In this document: piece after piece, positions 1 through 9,800 of the stretch | Layout: the number at the start of each line of letters is the position of its first letter | Numbering within the stretch: position 1 is the first letter of the stretch | NCBI GenBank assembly: GCA_945878355.1 | Contig: CAMCTC010000115.1 | Coordinates: forward strand, 1-14,641 | DNA: 14,641 bases | Reading direction: 5' to 3' | Source of the DNA: Bordetella parapertussis | GTDB taxonomy: Bacteria; Pseudomonadota; Gammaproteobacteria; Burkholderiales; Burkholderiaceae_C | The notes under the pieces: generated by a model | The model's database searches: none | Seen by the model: only the letters and a program-made list of their open reading frames with translations | What the model was told of the DNA's origin: nothing | Translations under genes and position numbers: made by a program

Positions 1-1
1 C

Positions 2-811
2 AATGCCGCACCGACCACCAGCGGCTTCGCCGGTGCGGGTGCCATCACGATTCAACCCGGCAGCACGAGCTTTACCAGCGCCGTGACGGCCAATTACACC
101 TTTGCCAACACCCTGACCGGCTTGACGCTGGGCAAGGTGAGCAATACGGCTGGGATCACCATCGGTAGCACCATCAGCGTTGCCGGCCCGATCAGCATTT
201 ACGGCGGCAATATCGCCCTCAATGCTGCGCTGACTGCAACTGGCACCAATACAATAACGCTCACAAGCAGCGGCAGCATCACCCAGACCGCAGCGCTGAG
301 TGCTACCAACCTGTTGCTGCTGGGCGGCAACGTCGCGCTGACCAACGCCAACAACGCGGTGGACACCCTTGCGGCCAGTGGCGTGGGCAGCCTGAGCTAC
401 ATCGACAGCAATGCGCTGGCCCTGGGCACTGTGGGCACCACCCATGGCATCTCGGCCAGCGGGGCTGTGAGCATAGGCACCAAAAGCCTCGATCTGACCG
501 TGGCCCAAAACCTGACGACCACAGACACCACGTCTTCCGCACTGACGATTGATGCGGGCATCGACACGGTTGCCGGCACCAGCACGGGCGGCAACATCAT
601 CGTCAGCGGCAGCCCGACCATCAGCGTGGGCTCGGGCGGCATCGCCAAGCTCTACACGGGCGGTGTGAGCGGCAGCACGGGTCTGACGGCTTGGGTGGGC
701 TCGGCCAGCGGGCGCTTTCGCTATTACAGCGATGAGGCTGCGACCAACTACACCAGCGCGTTGGTGTCGGGCCTGTACGGCATCTACCGAGAGCGACCCG
801 CCACCACGGTG
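2..811 (+). other. Haemagglutinin-type beta-repeat segment of the giant protein
   Basis: The first 270 visible residues are short alternating hydrophobic strands rich in Gly, Thr, Ser, Asn and Ala, such as GGNIALNAAL, GSITQTAALSA and GGNVALTNANN. Such sequence forms a right-handed parallel beta-helix in filamentous haemagglutinins. The pattern ends near the YGIYRERP segment at about residues 259-266, after which MBG-type modules begin. The beta-helix fold is inferred from composition and family resemblance only. Confidence 0.65.
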
Positions 812-3800
812 ACGGTGAACACATCCACCATGACCTACGGCGACACCCTGCCCACCCTGGGCAGCACCACCAGCCTGGTGAACGGCGACACGGCCAGCTT
901 TGACATCACGGCCCGGGCAAACTCCAGCACGGGCAACATCAATTACAAGTCCAGCGCCTACGCGGTGACCAACACCAACCTTGCGGCTTTGGGCTACAAC
1001 GTCACGGGTGCTGCCCCAGGCACGCTGACGGTCGGGCAAAAGACACTGACGTTGAGCGGCTTCGACGCCGCCAACAAGGAATACGACCGCAGTACCACAG
1101 CCACGATCGGCAGCGCCGGCACGCTCAGCGAGGTGATCTTTGGTGACACTGTGACGGTTGCCAACACGGGTGCCACCTTCAGTGACAAGAACGTGGGCAC
1201 GGCAAAAACTGTCACGCTCAACGGCGTGGCGATCAGCGCAACGGACGCGGGCAACTACACCATTGCCACGACGGCCACCGACACGGCCAACATCACAGCC
1301 AAGACACTGACCTTGAGCGCCAGTAAAACCTACGATGGGACCACCAATTTGACCGGCTTCGTAACCCTGGGCAATCTGGCGGGCAGTGAAACTCTGACCT
1401 ACAGTGGCGCCACATCCGGCAATGCACATGTCATCACGAGCAGCAAATTCATCAATGCCATTACTTTGGCAAACGCGACGGATGGATCAGGCGGCCTGGC
1501 CAGCAACTACCAGTTGCCGACGCTGAACCTGGCCAACGCCCCGGTCACGATAAACGCCAAAGCATTGACCTCAACCGCCAGCATTGGCGGCATTCTGACC
1601 GAGACTTTTTCTGGGATTACAGCAGCCACCGGTGCAAGCGTCAGCGGTACGGTTAGCGGAGGAGTCGCTGGTGACACGCTGTCGTTGGACACCAGCGCAT
1701 TGGCGCTGAACTACAACACAGCGCACGTTGTCGGCGCCAGCACCATCGCCGCCAGCGGTACAGCAGGTTTCACCATAGGTGCCAGCGCGGCAAACAGTGT
1801 TGCCTCTGACTACAGCTTCATCGGCCCCACGATTGCAAATGCCAGCGGCACGATCACCGCCAAAGCGCTCACTGCCACGGCTTCGATCACCGCCGTGGCC
1901 AAAACCTACGACGGACTGCTGGCCGCCAGCACTTCCACGTTGAGTGGCGACCTGACGGGTTTCGTCGGCAGCGATGTCTTCACGCTGAACACCAGCGCCG
2001 TGGCACTGAACTACAGCGATGCCCACGTTGCCACCGCCAGCAAAACAATTGCCGCCAGCGGCAATGCCACCCTGGGCACCTTGACCAGCAACGGTAGCGG
2101 CTTGACCAACGGAACTGCTGGCAATTTGGTGGTCTCGGCGGTGACGGACTACGTCTTGTCGGCGCAACCCACGATCGCCAGCGTAGCGGGCACGATCAAT
2201 GCCAAAGCGCTCACGGCCACCTTGAGCAACACCGCCGTGAGCAAGACCTACGACGGCACCACGGCCAGCGCGATCGTGCCGACCTATTCTTTCAGCGGCT
2301 TGGTCACTGGTGACACAACTGCTACGCTGAGCAACAGCGGCGCAGCCTACGACAGCGCGCACGTCGCGGGTGCGAGCAAAGTCACCGTCTCTGGCCTAAC
2401 CATCAGCGGCATCACCGGCAGCAAGGGCTCTGCGAGCACCGATTACGTGCTCAGCGCGAGCACGCAGGACGTGACGGCGAACATCACCGCCGCGACCCTC
2501 ACACCCACCCTGAGCAACACGGGCGTGACCAAGACCTACGACGGCACGACGAATGCGCCCACTGGGTTTACACCCAGCTTCAGCTACAGCGGCTTTGTCA
2601 GTGGCGATACCGCTGCAAGCATGAGCAGCACCGGCAGCGCCTACAACAGCAAGGATGTTGGCAGCGCGAACAAGGTGACGGTCTCTGGCTTGGCCATCAC
2701 AGGCATCACCGGGTCCCGTGCCAGCATGGCCTCGGATTACGCGCTCATTGCAACGAGCAAGGACGTTGCTGCGGTGGTCACGGCCGAGTCGCTCACTTTG
2801 CGCGCCAAAAACGACGCGCGGTTCTTTGGCCAAGCCGAGACGGCAGCGGCTGCCGCAAACTACGCCGGAGTCGGGTACAGCGGCTTTGTGAATGGCGAAA
2901 CATCCAGTACGGCAGGATTGGGTGGCACGCTGGCCATAGTTCGAACCGGGTTGACGGGTGACGGCAGCACGGATGCAGCGGGATCCTACGTGTTGACACC
3001 CGCTGGCGTCACGGCGGGCAACTACGCCATCACCCACCAGGCGGGTGCCTACACCATCGTGCCGGCAGGTCAACTGCTGGTCAAAGTGACCGATGCGGCG
3101 ACCACCTACGGCACAGCCGCCACCTATGCCGTCAGTAGCGCGCAGTACATGACGGGAACGACCGTCACAACGCTTGCAAATCCAGCGGCAGGAAATTCCG
3201 TCACTTTGGACGGCGTGACCTTTACATTGGCACCCGTCAGCGCAGCCAATGGTACGGGTGGCTTTTTGAAGGTGGGAAGCTACCAACTGGGTGGCACTGT
3301 CACCAGCGGCAACACCACCAACTTCAGCAACACGCTGGTGGTCGTGGGTGCGCAGCAAGTGAGCGCAAAACCGTTGACTGCTAGCGCCAGCGGCGTCAGC
3401 AAAACCTACGACGGCAACACGTCGATGAGCGGCGTGACGGTTGGTTTGACTGGCAAAGAAGCCGGGGATGTGGTGACGGTGAGTGGCAACGGTGCGTTCG
3501 CCACCAAAGACGCCAGCGCCACTGCCAACATCCATTACAGCGTCAGCAGTTTGGTGCTGGGCAGCACAGACGCTGGCAACTACTACCTGACCGGCGGTAG
3601 CAGTTTTAGCGGGACTGATGGACAAATCAACGCCAAGACGGTGACTCTTTCGGCCAGCAAGACCTATGACGGCAGCACCAGTCTGGCCGGCTTCGTGACG
3701 CTGGGCCCTCTGGTCGGCAGCGAAAAACTGAGCTACACGGGCGCCACGGCCAACGATGCACATGTCACCACGAGCAGCAAGTTCATCAACGCCATTGCTT

Positions 3801-6800
3801 TGGCAAACGCGACGGATGGATCAGGCGGCCTGGCCAGCAACTACCAATTGCCAACACTGGATGCCGCCCATGCACCGGTCACGATCAGCGCCAAAGCACT
3901 GACAGCTACCTTGACCAACACGGGTGTTTCCAAGACCTACGACGGCACAACGGCAGCACCAGCGGGCTTCACGCCGACCTACACCTTCACTGGCTACGCA
4001 TCGGGCGACAGTGCTGCGGCCGTGACCAACACGGGCGCGGCGTACGACTCTGCTGCAGTCGGCACTGCGACCAAAGTGACCGTCTCTGGCCTGGCGCTTG
4101 GTGGCATCACTGGCACAGGCGCAACGACGGACTATGCGTTGGATGCAAGCAGCAAAGACGTGGCGGCATCGATTGCCAAAGCCCACCTCACCGTGACAGC
4201 GAATGCGGCAAACCGTCTCTACGGCGCAGCCAACCCGGCGCTGACCGCCACGGTGAGTGGTTTCGTCAACGGCGAAACCAACGCCAGCGCAGCGGGCTTC
4301 ACCGGTACAGGCAGCGCCACGACAACGGCGGTCAACACCACCACTGTCGGCAGCGCAGTCATTACCGCTGGTGCTGGTAACTTGTCCGCTGCCAACTATG
4401 ACTTCAGCACGTTCACCAACGGTTCTCTGACCATCAACAAAGCGCCGTTGAGCGTGACCGCCAGCAATGCCAGCAAGACCTACGACGGCGTGGCATATGC
4501 AGGTGGCAACGGCGTGAGCTACGCCGGTTTCGTCAGCGGCGAGACGGCATCGGTGCTGGGCGGCGCCGTGAGCTATGCCGGCAGCAGTCAGGGTGCGGTC
4601 AACACGGGCAGCTATGTCATCGCACCCAGCGGGCTGAGCAGCAGCAACTACACGCTGAGCTACGCCAACGGCGCACTGACGGTCGCGGCGGCGCCGATCA
4701 CAGCGATCAGCGGCAACCTGATCGGCGCCGTGAGCAAGGTCTACGACGGCAGCAGCGTTGCAACACTCGCGAGTGGCAACTACCTGCTCAGCGGCTTTGC
4801 CGGCAGCGACGGCGCGACGGTCACCAAGACCACCGGCAGCTACGATTCGGCGGCTGCAGGCACTGGCAAGACCGTGACCGTGAGCGCGCTGACATCTGCC
4901 GACTACCTGGCCGGCGGCGGCACCAACTTGGCCAACTACAGCCTGCCGACCTCGATCACCGGCAATGTTGGAACGATCAGCAAGGCTGCGCTGACGGTCA
5001 GCGCCAACGCAGCGGCAAAGACTTACGACGCCGGGGCCTACATCGGCGGCAACGGCGTGAACTACGCAGGCTTCGTCAACAGCGAGACCAGCGCGGTGCT
5101 CGACGGTACGTTGAAGTTTGGCGGCAGCAGCCAGGGCGCGGTCAACGCTGGCAGCTACACGATCACGCCCGGCGGGCTGAGCAGCGGCAACTACACGCTC
5201 AGTTACACCGATGGCGCATTGACCGTCTCGCCAGCGAAGATCACCGCTGGCCTGGCTGGCAACGTGACCAAGGTCTACGACGGCAACACCGCTGCCACGC
5301 TGGCGAGTGGCAACTACCTGCTCAGCGGCTTTGTCGGCAGCGAAGGCGCGACAGTGACCAAGTCCGCCGGCAGTTACGACAACAGCAACGTCGGCACGGG
5401 CAAGACCGTGACCGTGGGCGCGCTCACCAGCACTGACTACGCCGCCAACGGCAGCACCTTGTTGTCCAACTACGTCTTGCCGACGACTGTCAGCGGGGCC
5501 GTGGGCAGCATCACGCAGCTGGCCAGCGTCAGCTACATCGGCGCTGCGGGCGGCAACTGGTCGCTGGCCAGCAACTGGGCCGGCGGCGCGATCCCGACGC
5601 TGGGCAACGTCGCCACGGTGGTCATCCCGGCCGGCAGCGGCGTGGTCTTCGACGACGCCAACCTGGCCTCGCTGACGCCCACCAGCGCGATCAACAACAG
5701 CGGGACGTTGGGCTTTGCCAACAGCGCAGCGCTGTCGTTTGCCAACACGGTCTCCGGGCCGGGGATGCTCAGCAAGGCGGGCGCCGGCACTTTGTCGCTG
5801 TCGGGCGCCAACACCTACAGCGGCAACACCGCGGTGGACGGCGGCACGCTGGCGATCACCGGCGCAGGCAGCCTGGGCGGCGGCAACTACGCCGGCGCTA
5901 TCAGCCTGGCTGCCGGCACCACGCTGGCCTATGCCTCCAGCGCCGACCAGACGATCTCGGGCACCGTGTCGGGGGCGGGGTCGCTGTCTCAGGCAGGGGG
6001 CGGCACGCTGACACTGTCGGGGGCCAACACCTATGACGGCAGCACCACGATCAGCGCAGGCGTGCTGCGGGCAGCCAACAGCAGCGCGCTGGGCAGCACG
6101 GTGGGCGGCACCACCGTCGCCTCAGGCGCGGCGCTGGAGCTTGTGGGCGACATCGCGATTGGCGCAGAGGCGCTGACGATCAGTGGCACCGGTGTCGACC
6201 AAGGCGGCGCGCTGCGCAGCGCCAGCGGTACGAACACCTACGCTGGCGTCATCACGCTGGGTGCCAGCGCATCGATCGTCACCGACGCCGGCAGTTCGCT
6301 GCAGCTCAATGCGACCAGCGGTGATGCGATCGTCACAGCGCTGGGCAAGGACCTGACCGTCGGCGGCGCCGGCGCACTCCAGATCGACCAGCCTATCGCC
6401 GGCGCGGGGTCGCTGACCAAGCTGGGCATCGGCACCTTGACCGAGACCAGCCCGCCCACCTACACCGGCACGACGACGATCAACGGTGGCAGCATCGTGG
6501 TCGGCAACGGCCTCAAGGTTCCGTCATTGACGGCGCCCGAGGTCGCAGCACTCAGCGACGCTCAGCTGGTGGCGATGAGCACGCTGCAGATGGGGCAGCT
6601 CTCCAACAGCCAGTTGGCCGCGCTGACGCCAGCCCAGATGGCTGTCTTCTCGGGCCCGCAGCTCGCCGCGCTGAGCACGACGCAAGTCGGTTCGCTGTCG
6701 CCAGCGCAGCTGATGGCTTTCTCGGCCAATCAACTCGCAGCCTTGACGCCGGCACAGCTGGCGGCGCTCAGCCCGCTGGCGGCCAGCGCGCTGACCAGCG

Positions 6801-9800
6801 CGCAGAAAGCCAGCCTGAGCCAGGCGCAGATCGACGCCTTGCCAGCGCTGTTGATCGGGGCCTTGACACCGGCACAGATCAGCGCGCTGACCCCCGGCCA
6901 GATCGCCACCTTGACAGCCAGCGAGCTCGCGGCGCTGAGCAGCGCGCAGATCGCCGCTTTGACCGCTTCCCAGCTCGCGCTGTTGACGGGTGCGCAGCTC
7001 GCGGGGCTGACACCCACGCAGATCGCTGGGCTCTCCAGCAGCCAGGTCGGCGCGTTGTCCGCGTCGCAGCTCGGCGCGCTCAGCGCGGGGCAGATCGGTG
7101 GACTCAGCGCTGCGACGCTGGGCTCGCTGAGCAACGCGCAGCTCGCCGGCCTGACCTCGGGCCAGCTCGCTGCGCTGTCGAGCAACCAGCTGGCCGCGTT
7201 GTCACCAGCGCAGATCGGCGCGTTGAGCCCGGCGCAGATCGGCGGCCTCAGCGCTTCGCAGCTGGCATCGCTGACGACGGGCCAGATCGGCGGATTGACC
7301 GCGCCTGAGTTGGGCGCGCTGAGCAACGCGCAGCTCGCCGGCCTGACCGCTAGCCAGTTGGCAGCGCTGTCGAGCAACCAGCTGGCCGCGCTGTCACCAA
7401 CGCAGCTCGGTGCGTTGAGCCCGGCGCAGATCGGCGGCCTCAGCGCTTCGCAGCTGGCATCGCTGACAACGGGCCAGATCGGCGGATTGACCGCGCCTGA
7501 GTTGGGCGCGCTGAGCAACGCGCAGCTCGCAGGCCTGACTGCTAGCCAGCTGGCAGCGCTGTCGAGCAGCCAGTTGGCAGCCTTGTCTGCCGCGCAGATC
7601 GGCGCGCTCAGCCCGGCGCAGATTGGCGGCATCAGCGCGACGCAGCTGGCATCGCTGACAACAGGCCAGATCGGTGGGCTCACCGCTGCAGAGCTGGGCG
7701 CGCTGAGCAATGCGCAGATCGCCGGCCTGACCGCGAGCCAGCTGGCAGCGCTGTCGAGCAGCCAGTTGGCAGCTTTGTCCGCCGCGCAGATCGGTGCGCT
7801 CAGCGCGACCCAGATCGGCGGGCTCAGCGCTTCGCAGCTGGCAGCGCTGACGACAGCCCAGTTCGGCGGACTCACCGCCTCTGAGCTAAGCGCTTTGAGC
7901 AATGCCCAGCTCGCAGGCCTGACGACGGGCCAGCTGACCTCGCTGTCTGCGACGCAGCTGACCGGCATGACGCCGGCTCAGATTGCGGCCTTGTCCACCG
8001 TCCAATTGGGCGCGCTGTTGCCAGCGCAGCTCGGCACCTTGAGCCCGACGCAGATCGGCGGCCTCAGCGCTTCGCAGCTGGCATCGCTGACGACGGGTCA
8101 GATCGGCGGATTGACCGCGTCTGAGCTGGGCGCGCTGAGCAACGCGCAGCTTGCGGGCCTGACGACAGGCCAGCTGGCCGCGCTGTCGAGCAGCCAGCTG
8201 GCTGCTTTGTCCGCCGCGCAGATCGGTACCCTCAGCCCGACGCAGATCGGTGGGTTCAGCGCTTCGCAGCTGGCATCGCTGACGACGGGTCAGATCGGCG
8301 GACTCACCGCTGCGGACCTCGGCGCGCTGGGCAACACGCAGCTCGCAGGCCTGACGACGGGCCAGCTGACCTCGCTGTCCGCGACGCAGCTGACCGGCAT
8401 GACGCCGGCTCAGATTGGGGCCTTGTCCACCGTCCAATTGGGCGCGCTGTCGCCAGCGCAGCTCGGCACCTTGAGCCTGACGCAGATCGGTGGGCTCAGC
8501 GCGACGCAGCTGGCATCGCTGAACTTGGGCCAGATCGGCGGGCTCACCGCTGCAGAGCTGGGCGCGCTGAGCAACACGCAGCTCGCAGGTCTAACGAGAG
8601 GCCAGCTGACCTCGCTGTCCGCGACGCAGCTGACCGGCACGACGCCGGCCCAGATCGCTGCGTTGTCCAGCGCCCAGCTGGCTGCGCTGTCGCCAGCGCA
8701 GCTCGGCACCTTGAGCCCGACGCAGATCGGCGGCCTCAGTGCGACGCAGCTGGGCTGGCTGTCGACGGGGCAGATCGCCGGGCTCAGCAGCACCGACCTC
8801 GCCGCATTGACGGGCGCACAGTTGACCGGTCTGAGCTCGGGCCAGCTCGCCGCACTGTCGGGCAGCCAGTTGGCCGCCTTGTCGGCCGCGCAGATCGGCG
8901 CGCTGTCGACAGCTCAGCTGAGCGGCTTGACGGCGACGCAGCTGGGTTCGCTGTCGTCCCCGCAGCTGTCAGGTCTGACGCCTGGGCAAGTCGCATCGCT
9001 GAGCACGGTACAGGTCAGCGCGTTGGGCGCAACGCAGCTTGGCGGTTTGAGCGCCCTCCAGGTGGCCGCGTTGACACCGTCGCAGGTGGCGTCGCTCACC
9101 ACGCTGTCGTCAATGACCGCCGCCCAGATCGCCGCCTTGTCCAGCGCCCAGCTTGCGGCCTTGTCGGTGCCCCAGCTCGCCTCCTTGAGTACAGACCAGA
9201 TCGGTGCATTCAGCGCCACGCAGGTCAAGGCCTTCAATCCAAGCCAAGTGGCGGTGATGGTCGACGTCAGGATCGACGAGGTGTCGACCAAGGCGGCAGG
9301 ATCGACCGATCGGGCGCCGTTGGTGTCGGGCAGCACCAAGCCCACGACACAGGTCTCTGTTTACGACGGCACCACACTGCTGGGCACGGCGATCGCCGAC
9401 CAGAACGGCAGCTGGAGCCTGCAGGTCGGCACCGCATTGGGTACCGGTAGCCACAACCTGACCGCGGTGGCACGGATCGATCAGCTCAGTTCAGCGGCAT
9501 CGTCTGCGTCGATCTTCAAGGTCGCACCACCCGTCGAAGCCCCGATCGTGCGGATCCCGGTGGCCCCCATGACAGCGCTCGCACCGGCACCGGCGCTTGC
9601 TCCTGCTCCTGCTCCTGCTCCTGCACCGGCACCAGCACCGGCGCCTGCACCAGCACCAGCACCCGCGCCTGCGCCTGCTACTGCTACTGCTACTGCTACT
9701 GCTACTGCTACTGCTACTGCTACTGCTACTGCTGCTACTGCTCCTGCGCCTGCGCCTGCTCCTGCACCAGCACCAGCACCAGCACCAGCGCCAGAACCTG

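Larger units (their letters stand above)
812..5527 (+). repeat. Array of MBG and YDG modules (about 80-95 residues each)
   Basis: The recurring K-[TV/E]-Y-D motif marks module starts, with the Lys codon at 1076, 1325, 1901, 2243, 2531, 3401, 3659, 3932, 4475, 4736, 5018 and 5270. Most modules also carry GFVxGxT/E, a DAGNYxI or SNYxL strand and a closing ITAKALT-like strand. MBG-type modules with TYG or LYG in place of KTYDG occur near 830, 3105 and 4214. Near 1570-1860 one module-like stretch lacks the KTYDG start. These match the MBG and YDG domain families common in very large proteobacterial exoproteins, which are predicted to form a chain of small Ig-like beta sandwiches. The role is probably a long stalk. 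Domain identity is confident; exact boundaries are approximate. Confidence 0.85.

Noticed and set aside
83..85. GTG at 83 as the start of the giant gene
   Set aside because: The frame is open to the window edge with the same composition, and there is no Shine-Dalgarno sequence or signal peptide.
2396..3763. A 455-codon open frame on the - strand opposite the MBG/YDG modules
   Set aside because: It is a shadow of GC-rich, codon-biased sequence; the translation has no domain and the + strand modules are clear.
6730..7968. A 412-codon open frame on the - strand opposite the octad array
   Set aside because: The 24-bp repeat has no stop in that frame, so openness is automatic. The product is a Cys/Trp/Pro-rich repeat with no recognisable fold or ribosome site.
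6539..9244. CRISPR-like periodicity
   Set aside because: The 24-bp period is continuous coding repeat with no alternating unique spacers, and it stays in one reading frame with the protein.
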